Assembly (NCBI GenBank): GCA_963664635.1
Contig: OY761542.1
Span: 3,534,001 to 3,598,000 of the forward strand
Length of the DNA stretch: 64,000 bases
Direction of reading: 5' to 3'
DNA from: VXNE01 sp963664635
GTDB taxonomy: Bacteria; Pseudomonadota; Gammaproteobacteria; Pseudomonadales; Azotimanducaceae
Shown: one piece after another, positions 16,731-24,694 of the stretch
Numbering within the stretch: the first letter of the stretch is position 1
Layout of the letters: the number at the start of each line of letters is the position of its first letter
Notes under the pieces: model-generated
Seen by the model: the letters and a program-made list of their open reading frames with translations, nothing else
What the model was told of the DNA's origin: nothing
Database searches by the model: none
Position numbers and translations under genes: made by a program

Positions 16731-17558
16731 ATGAAACAACACGCAACGCCCGTCGCCGTCGAGTACCCGAGCAGCGACGGCAAGCCCATGGCTGAGAGCC
16801 ACCGGCACGCGATCGCCACGGTGAACGCCTGGCAGGGACTGGGCTACTACTTCACCGAGCGCCCCGACGTCTACGTCGGCATGGACATGCTGATGTATTT
16901 CGTCCAGGGAGATCCGCGGCGCTCCGTCGTGCCCGACGTCTTCGTCGTGGTGGGCGCGCCGAAGCTCCCGCTCCGGGACAACTGGCTGGTCTGGCGGGAA
17001 GGGCGCGCACCGGACTTCGTGCTGGAAATCACGTCGCGGACCACCCGGCGCGAGGACGAGGGGCGCAAGCGCCTGCTGTACCAGCGCCTCGGCGTCACCG
17101 AGTACTGGCAATACGACCCCACCGGCGATTACCTGGACCCCGTCCTGAAGGGCGCCCGCCTGGTGGATGGATCCTACAGGCCCATAGAAACGACGTTCGG
17201 GGCGGACGGGGCTCCACGTCTCGCGAGCGCCCTCGGCCTGGAGCTGCACGTCGTGCGCGATGGACTGCGTCTGTTCGACCCTGCGCGGGGCCGCCACCTG
17301 CCCGTCTTCGAGGAGGAGACCGTCCGGGCGGACGCGGCCGAGTACCGGGCCGAAACCGCAGAGCATCAGGCGGAAGAGGCGAAACGCTACGCTGCGGCGG
17401 TCGAGCGCCACATAGCCGCGGTCCAGCGCCAGCTGGTCGCGGCCAAGACCGAGAACGCCGTAGCCAAGAACGAGACAGCCGCGGCCAAGCGCCGCGCGGA
17501 GGAGGCCGAGGGTCGCGCTGCAGCGCTCGAGGCCCAACTCCGGGCGCTGCGCCGGTAA
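16731..17558 (+). CDS. Uma2 family restriction-endonuclease-fold protein with coiled-coil tail
   Basis: A 275-residue protein. Residues ~10-185 match the Uma2 (DUF820) family, with PSSDGKPMAE, RPDVYVGMDMLMYF, SVVPDVFVV, PDFVLEITSRTT and the core VTEYWQYDP. The PD...ExxS arrangement is the PD-(D/E)XK nuclease pattern, though cellular roles of Uma2 proteins are obscure. Residues ~200-275 are a highly charged Ala/Glu/Lys/Arg heptad region, likely coiled coil. A clear paralogue lies at 59711-60445. The ATG is preceded by GGAGACCCGCGC. Confidence 0.87.
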   Translation: MKQHATPVAVEYPSSDGKPMAESHRHAIATVNAWQGLGYYFTERPDVYVGMDMLMYFVQGDPRRSVVPDVFVVVGAPKLPLRDNWLVWREGRAPDFVLEITSRTTRREDEGRKRLLYQRLGVTEYWQYDPTGDYLDPVLKGARLVDGSYRPIETTFGADGAPRLASALGLELHVVRDGLRLFDPARGRHLPVFEEETVRADAAEYRAETAEHQAEEAKRYAAAVERHIAAVQRQLVAAKTENAVAKNETAAAKRRAEEAEGRAAALEAQLRALRR

Positions 17559-17621
17559 CCGCCCGACGGCCGCGCACGCCCTCCCCGCCAACGGACACCC
17601 CAAACACCGGGAAACCACCAA

Positions 17622-18632
17622 ATGCCCATCGAAAACCGCCTTCTCGGCCGCACCGGCGTGCGGGTCAGCAACCTGTGCCTCGGCGCCATGATGTTCGGGT
17701 GGCGCACGGAACCCGCCGATTCATACGCGATCGTCGACCGGGCCCTCGACGCCGGCATCAACTTCATCGACACGGCCAACGTCTACGGCCGCGGCCGTAG
17801 CGAAGAGGTCACGGGCGAGGCCCTGGTCCGCAACGGCAAACGCGACCGCATCGTGCTCGCGACCAAGTTCCACGGTTCGATGGACGACACCGACCCCAAC
17901 GCGCGCGGCGCCAGCCGGCGGCACATCGTCGCCGCCTGCGAAGCCAGCCTCCGGCGCCTCAAGACCGACTGGATCGACCTCTACCAGATCCACCGGCCGC
18001 GGCCGGACACGGCCATCGACGAGACGCTGCGGGCGCTCGACGACCTGGTGCGGCAGGGCAAGGTGCGCTATCTCGGCACGTCCACCTTCGCCGCGTGGCA
18101 GTTCGTGGAATCCCTGTGGGCGTCGGAGAAGCACGGGCTGAACCGCTTCGTGTGCGAGCAGCAGCCGTACAACCTGCTCGACCGGCGCGTCGAACGTGAA
18201 CTCATGCCGATGGCGCGGACCTACGGGGTCGCGACGATCCCCTGGAGCCCCCTGGGCGGCGGCCTGCTGACCGGGAAGTACCGGCGCGGCGAGGAACCGC
18301 CGGCCGGAACGCGCTTCGCCAACGCCAACCCGATGCAGCGGCGGCGCTACACCGAGGACATCTTCGACGTGATCGAAGGCCTGGAACCGCTGGCCCGCGC
18401 CCGGGGCGCCACGCTCTCGCAGTTCGCGCTGGCCTGGGTGATGGCCCAGCCGGGGGTCACGAGTCCCATCATCGGGCCCCGCACGATGGAGCAGCTCGAG
18501 GACAACCTGCCGGCGGCGGAACTCGAACTCACCGAAGAAGACCAACGCGCCGTCGATGCCCTGATCCCGCCGGGACGGATGGTGGCGCCGTTCTACGAGG
18601 CCGACTTCGGCCCCCACCGCTTGCGCGCGTAG
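17622..18632 (+). CDS. Aldo/keto reductase
   Basis: A 336-residue NAD(P)H-dependent oxidoreductase of the AKR superfamily (TIM barrel). Catalytic tetrad elements are visible: Asp and Tyr in FIDTANVYGRGRSE, Lys in VLATKFHG, and His in LYQIHRP. The C-terminal cofactor-binding segment SPIIGPRTMEQLEDN is also present. It resembles the YajO/general-stress AKR subgroup that reduces aldehydes. It stands alone; a REP-like hairpin begins at the base after the stop codon. Confidence 0.93.
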   Translation: MPIENRLLGRTGVRVSNLCLGAMMFGWRTEPADSYAIVDRALDAGINFIDTANVYGRGRSEEVTGEALVRNGKRDRIVLATKFHGSMDDTDPNARGASRRHIVAACEASLRRLKTDWIDLYQIHRPRPDTAIDETLRALDDLVRQGKVRYLGTSTFAAWQFVESLWASEKHGLNRFVCEQQPYNLLDRRVERELMPMARTYGVATIPWSPLGGGLLTGKYRRGEEPPAGTRFANANPMQRRRYTEDIFDVIEGLEPLARARGATLSQFALAWVMAQPGVTSPIIGPRTMEQLEDNLPAAELELTEEDQRAVDALIPPGRMVAPFYEADFGPHRLRA

Positions 18633-18653
18633 GGGCGACCCTCGTGGTCGCCC
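18633..18653. repeat. Short palindrome, GGGCGACC type
   Basis: GGGCGACC at 18633-18640 pairs with GGTCGCCC at 18646-18653 around a 5-nt loop, directly after the aldo/keto reductase stop. The same palindrome occurs at 61907-61927, and related ones with other stems cluster at 56052-56263. It may also act as a terminator. Confidence 0.7.
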
Positions 18654-18741
18654 GTCCTGGGCAGCACTCGGCACTCGGGGGCTCAAGGTGGGACGCCCCG
18701 GGGTGCCTCTTACGGCGCGAGCGCCTCCCGCAACATCCCGG

Positions 18742-19554
18742 TCAGCGGGGCTTGCCCCCCCGCACCACGATGCGGTGCATCACGCGCTCTTCCGCATAGT
18801 CCGCGATGGCGTAGTGCATCACCGAGCGGTTGTCCCACAGGACGAGGTCGTCGACGTCCCAGTGGTGGCGATAGACGAACTCGGGGCGGGTCGCGTGGGC
18901 CAGGAGGCGGAACAGCAGCCGCTCGCTCTCTTCATCCGGGAGCCCCACGACGTAGCGGGTGAAGTTGGCGTTGACGTAGAGCGCCCGACGGCCGGTCTCC
19001 TCGTGCGTACGCACCACCGGGTGGACGGATTCCTCCACGTCCGGCCCGAACACCTTGCCGGAGTGGAACGCTTCGAGACCCTCGATGCGCTCGCGCAGTT
19101 CCTCGTCCAGCGTCTCGTAGGCGAGGTGCTGGTTCGAAAACGCCGTGTCGCCCCCCTCGGCCGGCAGCACGCGCGCGTGCAGGGCCGTGATGCGGGGCGG
19201 CGTGGGGTGCCAGGTCATGTCCGAGTGCCAGCCCCCGCCAAACGGATGCTCGCCCGGAAAGAACGCGTGCTTGCGGCCCTTGCGGGCGATCCACTGCACG
19301 AACTCCGTGTCCTGGTGCCGCGTCGCGGGGTGCGTGAGCAGGCTGCCCCAGAGCCGCCCGAAGTCCGCCAACTCAAGGGGCGACAGCGTCTGTCCCGGGA
19401 GCACCAGGAGGTGGTGTTCGAGCAACAGGTCGTGCAGGTGCGTAACGAGCTGCGCATCGGCGTCGGCCGCGAGGTCGACACCCTCCACCCGGGCGCCCAA
19501 AGCGGTGCTGGCGCGGGCCGTCGGAAACACCGTGTCGCGGACTGCTTCGGCCAT
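18742..19554 (-). CDS. TauD/TfdA-type Fe(II)/2-oxoglutarate dioxygenase
   Basis: A 270-residue dioxygenase of the TauD family. The iron-binding facial triad is visible as HxD in GGWHSDMTW and a distal His in RSVMHYAI. The 2-oxoglutarate-binding Arg is in ERVMHRIVVRG. Members hydroxylate compounds such as taurine, alkyl sulfates or aryloxyacetates, releasing sulfite, aldehyde or CO2. The substrate cannot be told from sequence. The gene precedes an SDR and a crotonase on the opposite side, all leftward, so they may share a catabolic pathway. Confidence 0.92.
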   Translation of the reverse strand: MAEAVRDTVFPTARASTALGARVEGVDLAADADAQLVTHLHDLLLEHHLLVLPGQTLSPLELADFGRLWGSLLTHPATRHQDTEFVQWIARKGRKHAFFPGEHPFGGGWHSDMTWHPTPPRITALHARVLPAEGGDTAFSNQHLAYETLDEELRERIEGLEAFHSGKVFGPDVEESVHPVVRTHEETGRRALYVNANFTRYVVGLPDEESERLLFRLLAHATRPEFVYRHHWDVDDLVLWDNRSVMHYAIADYAEERVMHRIVVRGGKPR

Positions 19555-19609
19555 GTCGAACCCCTTCCCCGCAAGCCTCCGCCGATCGTCCGGTAACGCG
19601 CCCTCCGGG

Positions 19610-20377
19610 TCAAGCGCCGTACGGTCCGGAACCGTCGACGTAGAGCCGTTCGCCGGTCACGTACGAGTTTGCATCGGACACCAGGAAGCGCACGACGTTG
19701 GCGATGTCCTCCGGCTGGCACACGTGCCCGAACGGGCTGTCCGCGTCGAGCGTCCGGATGTCCCGCACGCCAGCCGTCGCGCGCACCAGCCGCCGGCCCA
19801 TCTCCGTCTCCACGAGCCCGGGCGCCACCACGTTCACCCGGATGCCATGGCGTTTCTCCTCCTTGGAGACCGTCACCGCCAGGGCTTCCATGGCCGTCTT
19901 GCCCATGTTGTAGGGCGCGCCGTTCGCACCGAGCGACCGCGTGGCCGCGCTGGAGATCATCACGATGTCGCCGCGCTCCGCCTCGCGCATGCCCGGGATC
20001 ACCAGCTTGCACAGGTAGTGCGGGCCGAAAGCGTGGGTGGCCACCACGCGCCGCATCTCCGCGACATCGGTGTCGACGACGGAGTTGCCGCGGCTCGCGA
20101 TGCCGGCATTGTTGACCAGGATGCTGACGGGTCCCATCTCGGCCGTCACCAGCTCCACCATCTCCCGGTCCTGTTCGTAGTCGTCGACCGAGGCGGCGTA
20201 CGCGCGCGCCTTGCCGCCGGCCCGTTCGACCAGTTCCACCGCTTCCGCCGCGGCGGCGTCGTCGCGGCGATAGTTGATGGCGACATCGGCGCCGTCCTCC
20301 GCCAGCGCCACCGCGATGGCCCGGCCGACGCCGCGGCCGCCCCCCGTCACCAGCGCAACGCGCCCCTGCAACGACAT
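19610..20377 (-). CDS. Short-chain dehydrogenase/reductase
   Basis: A 255-residue classical SDR. The cofactor site TGGGRGVGRAIAV (TGxxxGxG) is at the N-terminus, NNAG is near residue 90, and the catalytic Ser and YxxxK appear as MISSAA and YNMGKTAM. A tail resembling the usual DVANVVRFL/YVTGERLYVDGSGP follows. Probably an NAD(P)-dependent alcohol/ketone oxidoreductase or 3-oxoacyl reductase. It lies between the TauD-like gene and a crotonase, with 55-60 bp gaps, all on the same strand. Confidence 0.93.
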   Translation of the reverse strand: MSLQGRVALVTGGGRGVGRAIAVALAEDGADVAINYRRDDAAAAEAVELVERAGGKARAYAASVDDYEQDREMVELVTAEMGPVSILVNNAGIASRGNSVVDTDVAEMRRVVATHAFGPHYLCKLVIPGMREAERGDIVMISSAATRSLGANGAPYNMGKTAMEALAVTVSKEEKRHGIRVNVVAPGLVETEMGRRLVRATAGVRDIRTLDADSPFGHVCQPEDIANVVRFLVSDANSYVTGERLYVDGSGPYGA

Positions 20378-20435
20378 GCTCTTCTCCTTGGTCCTGGTTT
20401 CGGTTGCGGTCCGCCGCGCTGCCGCGGCGTACGGA

Positions 20436-21209
20436 TCAGGTGCCCGTGAAGCGGGTCTCCCGCTTCTCCAGGAACGCCTTGACGCCCTCGCGCGAGTCGT
20501 TCGTCGCCCCGGCCTCGGCCTGCAGGCGCGCCTCGAGATCGAGCTGCTGCTCGTACGAGTTGTGCCAGGTCGACCAGTAGGCCCTGCGGATCAGCGCGAG
20601 CGAGCGCGGCCCGTTGCCGAGCTTGCGCGCGATGTCCGTCGCGCCTTCCATCAGCGTCCCGGCATCGTCGTAGAGCCGGTTGACCAGACCCCACTCGAGA
20701 GCCTGATCCGCCGGCAGGCGTTCCGCCAGCAGCGACAGTTCCACGGCGCGGCCCCAGCCGACCAGGCGCGGCAGCAGGAACGTGGCCCCGCCGTCCGGCA
20801 CCAGGCCGATGCGCGCGAACGCCTGCAGGAAGTACGCGCCCCGCGCGGCGCAGACGATGTCGCCCATCATGGCAAAGCTCATGCCCACGCCCGCCGCCGG
20901 CCCGTTCACCGCGGTGACGATGGGCATCTCGAGATCGCGAAGAGAGAGCAGCAACGGGTGATAGTAGTTGCGCAGCGTTTTCCCGGCCCCTTCGCCCCGC
21001 CCCGCCAGGTTCGCGCCCGAGCAGAAGCCGCGGCCGGCGCCGGTGATCAGCAGGCAGCGCACGCTGGCGGGCCGTGACCGCAGCGCCGCCAGCGCCTCGA
21101 CGAGGCCCTGCTGCATGTCGGGACCGATGGCATTGAGGACTTCGGGATGGTTGAGCGTGAGCACCGCCACGGAGTCCTCGAAGTCCAGTTGGACCTTGTT
21201 GAAGTCCAC
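20436..21209 (-). CDS. Enoyl-CoA hydratase/isomerase family protein (PaaG-like)
   Basis: A 257-residue crotonase counted from the GTG at 21209, which is preceded by a GGGGGA motif; a longer GTG start at 21248 is possible. The oxyanion-hole segments are RGFCSGANLAG and GPAAGVGMSFAMMGDIV. The usual hydratase Glu position is occupied by IGLVPDGG, where Asp rather than Glu is present, as in PaaG-type isomerases. It may therefore isomerise rather than hydrate its acyl-CoA. The neighbouring SDR could act next in the same route. Confidence 0.88.
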   Translation of the reverse strand: MDFNKVQLDFEDSVAVLTLNHPEVLNAIGPDMQQGLVEALAALRSRPASVRCLLITGAGRGFCSGANLAGRGEGAGKTLRNYYHPLLLSLRDLEMPIVTAVNGPAAGVGMSFAMMGDIVCAARGAYFLQAFARIGLVPDGGATFLLPRLVGWGRAVELSLLAERLPADQALEWGLVNRLYDDAGTLMEGATDIARKLGNGPRSLALIRRAYWSTWHNSYEQQLDLEARLQAEAGATNDSREGVKAFLEKRETRFTGT

Positions 21210-21280
21210 GTGCGCGTCCCCCGCTCGGAAAGCGCGAAACTCTATCACAGGCCCCCCGTGGGAACCCCCGTGGGCCAGAG

Positions 21281-21430
21281 GAGAGCCTCGCGGCGGAACC
21301 GATTCCTTTCGACGGTCCGGCCGCGGTCGGGCACTACGAGGACCGTTTCGTCCGCACCGGGGACGGCTGGCGCTGCGAACGGCGCGTCGCGCACCTCGCG
21401 TTCAGGCGCGCCCGTCGCGGCCAGGGATGA
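21281..21430 (+). pseudogene. C-terminal remnant of a SnoaL-like (NTF2-fold) protein
   Basis: In one frame ending at TGA 21428-21430 the translation contains AAVGHYEDRFVRTGDGWRC and then ERRVAHLAF. This is the typical last two strands of SnoaL-like polyketide-cyclase/NTF2-fold proteins (G-x-Y-x-D-x-F-V-R-T-x-D-G-W-R). No start codon or N-terminal two-thirds of such a protein is found upstream, where the leftward crotonase gene begins. I read this as a decayed or truncated gene left in the 260-bp gap. Confidence 0.45.
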
Positions 21431-21511
21431 CCTGGCGCCGCCCGTCCCCCGGAAGGGACCGTCCCCCGGAAGGGACACACACCCGGTCCGCGCTTCTGCA
21501 ATAATCCGGGC

Positions 21512-22054
21512 ATGGAACTCGTTTCCAAGGAACTCGGGCTCGCCAAACGGGACGAGGCTCCGGTGCTCGCCCGCATGTCGCGCGACTACATCGAACAGGG
21601 GCTCAACTGGCGCTGGCGCACCCCCGCGATCCTCAACATGATCCGCAATCCCGAGGCCGTGGTGCTCTGCGCCCGCTGCCAACGCACCGGATCGGACGCA
21701 ACCGGGTTCCAGCCCGGCTCCCGGGCCGGCCGTCACGGCACCGCGGACGGCCGTTGGCGCGGCACCGTCATCGGGGGCTTCGGCATCATGCAGTACGCCA
21801 TGGAGCGCGCCCACCTCAACCTGCTCGCCGTGCATCCGTCGCTGCGCCGGCACGGCCTTGCGAGCGATCTCCTCGCATGGCTGGAAGAGACCGCGCTCGT
21901 CGCCGGCAACGCCCGCGTCGACCTCGAGGTCCGCGCCCGCAACACCGGCGGCCGCGCCTTCTACCGTGTCCGCGGCTACGAAGAAGCGGACTTCGTCCCG
22001 CGCTACTACGGCGGCGTCGAAGCCGCCATCCGGATGCACAAGCGGTTGCGTTAG
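21512..22054 (+). CDS. GNAT family N-acetyltransferase
   Basis: A 180-residue GNAT-fold protein. The acetyl-CoA-binding region is seen as LNLLAVHPSLRRHGLASDLLAWLEE (motif A, R/QxxGxG/A-like), followed by DLEVRARNTGGRAFYRVRGYEE, typical of RimI-like acetyltransferases. An Arg-rich insertion around residues 55-80 is unusual and could be poorly conserved. The stop codon TAG is formed at the exact left edge of the second five-hairpin repeat, so the repeat abuts the gene. Confidence 0.85.
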   Translation: MELVSKELGLAKRDEAPVLARMSRDYIEQGLNWRWRTPAILNMIRNPEAVVLCARCQRTGSDATGFQPGSRAGRHGTADGRWRGTVIGGFGIMQYAMERAHLNLLAVHPSLRRHGLASDLLAWLEETALVAGNARVDLEVRARNTGGRAFYRVRGYEEADFVPRYYGGVEAAIRMHKRLR

Positions 22055-22206
22055 GGAAGCTCTGATCGAGAGCTTCCCTTAGCGCGGCACAGGGATGTGC
22101 CGCCAGATTCGATGGCGTGAGCCATTGAATCTGTGGAGCAAGACGAAACCGCGTTTTGTCTTGCGACCTGATCAAGCCCATGGATGGGCTTGATCAGAGG
22201 TTTCCT
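22054..22206 (+). repeat. Five-hairpin 153-bp interspersed repeat, copy 2
   Basis: Second copy of the element at 7525-7677, same orientation and length, with roughly ten substitutions by eye. All five stems are kept; the second stem is one pair longer here (GCGGCACA/TGTGCCGC) and the last is a perfect 14-bp stem (CTGATCAAGCCCAT/ATGGGCTTGATCAG) where copy 1 has a wobble-type mismatch. Both copies are preceded by TTA and followed within a few bases by GGCGC. It begins inside the GNAT stop codon and ends ~30 bp before the CDF start, so it forms the leader of the CDF gene. Confidence 0.85.
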
Positions 22207-22234
22207 GGCGCCTCGAGCGGCCTCAGGTGGACGA

Positions 22235-23116
22235 ATGAGCAGCGCGGCACGGGACCACAGCCACACCCACGGCCGGAACGAGAGCCTCCTGCGCCTCGCT
22301 TTCTTCCTGATCGCGGGCTTCATGGTCGTGGAAGCCGTCGGTGGCTGGATCGCCAATTCCCTGACGCTGCTCGCCGACGCGGGGCACATGCTCCTCGACG
22401 CCTCGGCCCTCGGCCTGTCCTGGCTGGCGATGCGCCTGTCGCGACGCGAGAGCAATGCGCGCCTGACGTACGGCTACGACCGCTTCCAGGTGCTCGCCGC
22501 CTTCATCAACGCCCTCGCGCTGTTCGCCCTCTCCGGGGCCATCGTGTACGAGGCGTTCGAGCGCCTCGGCGCGCCGGAGGCGATGCTGCCGATACCGGCC
22601 CTCGCCGTGGCCGCGGTCGGCTTCGTGATCAACGTGATCGTCTACCGGATGCTGCACGGATCGGACAACCTGAACGTGCGCAGCGCCGCGCTGCACGTCC
22701 TCGGCGACCTGCTCGGCTCGGTCGCCGCGATGGCCGCGGCCACGTGCGTGCTCCTGTTCGGCTGGCTCTACGCGGACCCGATCCTCGCCATCGTCATCGC
22801 CGCGATCCTCGTCCGGGGCGCCTGGGCGATTCTGCGGGAGTCGGCGCACATCCTGCTGCAAGGGGTTCCCGCCAACGTGGACCTCGACGAGATCCGTGCG
22901 GCGCTGACGTCCGACGTCGCCGGCGTGGTCGACGTCCACGGTCTGCACGCCTGGGCGCTGACCAACGAGAAGCCTCTCGTGACCCTGCATGCGACGGTCG
23001 ATCCCGACACCGACGGACATGCGGCGGCGCAGGCGATCAAGACGGTGCTGACGGACCGTTTCGGCATCGAGCGGTCGACGGTGCAGATCGAGCAGGGCGC
23101 GTGTCCGGACGCCTGA
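22235..23116 (+). CDS. Cation diffusion facilitator (zinc/cobalt exporter)
   Basis: A 293-residue CDF transporter from the ATG at 22235; an upstream in-frame start lies within the hairpin repeat and was rejected. It has an N-terminal His-rich stretch (DHSHTHG), six transmembrane segments, and the metal-site motifs ADAGHMLLD in TM2 and HVLGDLLG in TM5 (HxxxD pairs). A cytoplasmic C-terminal domain contains DVHGLHAWALT. It resembles CzcD/ZitB-type proton-coupled zinc exporters. The leader of its mRNA would carry the structured repeat. Confidence 0.93.
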   Translation: MSSAARDHSHTHGRNESLLRLAFFLIAGFMVVEAVGGWIANSLTLLADAGHMLLDASALGLSWLAMRLSRRESNARLTYGYDRFQVLAAFINALALFALSGAIVYEAFERLGAPEAMLPIPALAVAAVGFVINVIVYRMLHGSDNLNVRSAALHVLGDLLGSVAAMAAATCVLLFGWLYADPILAIVIAAILVRGAWAILRESAHILLQGVPANVDLDEIRAALTSDVAGVVDVHGLHAWALTNEKPLVTLHATVDPDTDGHAAAQAIKTVLTDRFGIERSTVQIEQGACPDA

Positions 23117-23163
23117 CGGTCCCCGGCGGCAGCTACCCAATACCCGCGCGAAATCCTTACTGT

Positions 23164-23192
23164 TTGACCAAAAGTAAAGACCCCTCTATGCT
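23164..23192 (+). promoter_or_regulatory. Sigma-70-type promoter for the AbrB/PIN pair
   Basis: TTGACC at 23164-23169 and TATGCT at 23187-23192 are separated by exactly 17 bp, close to the consensus. An in-frame ATG at 23188 falls within the -10 element, so the antitoxin must start further downstream (23218). This is a good-looking match in otherwise GC-rich DNA. Confidence 0.6.
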
Positions 23193-23217
23193 GCTGGGGA
23201 AGCGTCGGGTCAAGGGC

Positions 23218-23463
23218 ATGCAAATGCCACGGGTCAGTGCCAAGCGACAGATCACGCTCCCCGCCCGGCAATGCAGGGAGGTGGGCATCGAGCCCGGTGA
23301 CGAATACCGGAGCTTCGTGGCCGACGGGCGCATCACGATCATGCCGCTCGTGCCCGGAGGGGCCTGGGGCCACCTCGCTCACCTCGAGGGCGACCCGACC
23401 GTCTCGGAGGAGGAATCCCGGGAGGGCGCCATCGAGGAAGCCCGGCAAGCGTCCACGCCTTGA
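23218..23463 (+). CDS. AbrB/MazE-type antitoxin
   Basis: An 81-residue protein starting at ATG 23218 (a second ATG follows two codons later). The N-terminal half is a SpoVT/AbrB swapped-hairpin DNA-binding domain, recognised by VSAKRQITLPARQCREVGIEPGDEY and DGRITIMPL. The C-terminal half is acidic (TVSEEESREGAIEEA) and is likely the toxin-binding tail. The PIN gene follows with a TTGA overlap. It probably neutralises the PIN toxin and represses the promoter just upstream. Confidence 0.85.
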   Translation: MQMPRVSAKRQITLPARQCREVGIEPGDEYRSFVADGRITIMPLVPGGAWGHLAHLEGDPTVSEEESREGAIEEARQASTP

Positions 23464-23864
23464 TCGCGATCGACACCAACGTCGTCCTGCGCTATCTGCT
23501 GCGGGACGACGAGTTGCAGAGCGCGCGGGCGCACCGGCTGTTCCAGGAGAGCGACGCTGTTCTCATCACCGACATCGTGCTGGCGGAGACCGTCTGGACA
23601 CTGCTCGGCCGGCGCTACCGGGCCACCGGGGACGACGTGATCTCCACCATCGAAAGGCTGCTGGAGGAACCCCACGTGCAGTTCGAGGACGATCAGGCGG
23701 TATGGAGCGCCCTGCAGGCCTACCGCCGCACCGACGCCCGTTTCGCCGACGCCCTGATCGTCTACAAGGCCCATGCGACGGCGGCGCGGCAGGGAGCCGT
23801 CCTCGAGGCCGTGTGCACCTTCGACCACGCCGGGCGGGAGTTACCCAACACTCGCGCGCCCTGA
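23460..23864 (+). CDS. PIN-domain (VapC-type) toxin
   Basis: A 134-residue PIN-domain ribonuclease beginning at a TTG codon that overlaps the antitoxin stop as TTGA. The conserved acidic residues for metal binding are visible: D in IAIDTNVVLRYLL, E in IVLAETVWTL, and D in RFADALI, with a late Asp in FDHA. It matches the VapC family, whose members cleave tRNA or rRNA to stop growth. Pairing with an AbrB-type rather than PHD- or RHH-type antitoxin is common for this subgroup. Confidence 0.9.
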   Translation: MIAIDTNVVLRYLLRDDELQSARAHRLFQESDAVLITDIVLAETVWTLLGRRYRATGDDVISTIERLLEEPHVQFEDDQAVWSALQAYRRTDARFADALIVYKAHATAARQGAVLEAVCTFDHAGRELPNTRAP

Positions 23865-23894
23865 CCCGCACCCACCGCGGCGACCCTGACGGGG

Positions 23895-24635
23895 CTACGA
23901 CGGCCCGAGCACCAGTTGGCCGGCGAGGGCCAACGCGAAACCAAGCACCGCCCCCAGTGGCGGCGCCCAGTGTCGTTCGAGCCGCGACTGCGGCGCGATG
24001 TCCTGAAAGGTGAGGTAGAGGATCCCGCCCGCCGCGAACAGCAGGACGCCACCGAGCACGGCCTCGTGTCCGGCCAGCCAGAACCAGCCGATCGTGCCGC
24101 AGACCGGCCCGAGCAGCGCGAGTCCGACCATGCGTCCGAAAGCGACGCGGGGCCGCATCCCGGCGGCGGTGAGCTCGCGCCAGGCGTTGAATCCCTCCGG
24201 GAGGTTCTGCAGGCCGATCAGCAGCGCGAGCAGGATCGCACTTTCGCCGCCCACCGCGAAGATGCCGCCCAGAGCGAGGGACTCCGGCAGGAAGTCCGCC
24301 GCCATGGCGCTGAACTGCGGCGTGGCCCGCCGGGTCTGCGCCTGCCACCGGTCGAGGAGCAGGAACGCGCCGCCGCCGGCGAGCAGCAACGCCGTCACGG
24401 CGAACGGATGGGACACCCACCGGACGCCCTCCGGGACCAGCACCAGCGCAACGGCGCCCACCAGCACGCCGCCCCCGAGGGCGATGACGAAATGCCGGAA
24501 CTCCTCTTCCAGCCAGTCGGGACCGATGCGCTCGATGCGCGCGAGGCCGGCGCCGACGGGAATGCATGCGCCGGCGAGCGACGTGAACAGGAGCAGCTCA
24601 GCGAACCGCTCAGGATCGACGATGGGTAAACTCAC
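23895..24635 (-). CDS. ZIP family metal transporter
   Basis: A 246-residue membrane protein starting at GTG, with about eight hydrophobic segments and a small loop of charged residues after TM3. The segment LLIGLQNLPEGFNAW corresponds to the ZIP TM4 signature HNxPEG, here with Gln in place of the His, followed by a TM5-like stretch with few charges. It resembles ZupT-type divalent cation importers. The missing His may alter metal selectivity. It converges on the VapC-like gene and lies ~0.8 kb from the CDF exporter. Confidence 0.82.
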   Translation of the reverse strand: MSLPIVDPERFAELLLFTSLAGACIPVGAGLARIERIGPDWLEEEFRHFVIALGGGVLVGAVALVLVPEGVRWVSHPFAVTALLLAGGGAFLLLDRWQAQTRRATPQFSAMAADFLPESLALGGIFAVGGESAILLALLIGLQNLPEGFNAWRELTAAGMRPRVAFGRMVGLALLGPVCGTIGWFWLAGHEAVLGGVLLFAAGGILYLTFQDIAPQSRLERHWAPPLGAVLGFALALAGQLVLGPS

Positions 24636-24694
24636 ACTGCCCGCACGCGGTTGCAGGCCGCCTCAAGGCGCGTGCACGACTCGATCCGAGCGCT

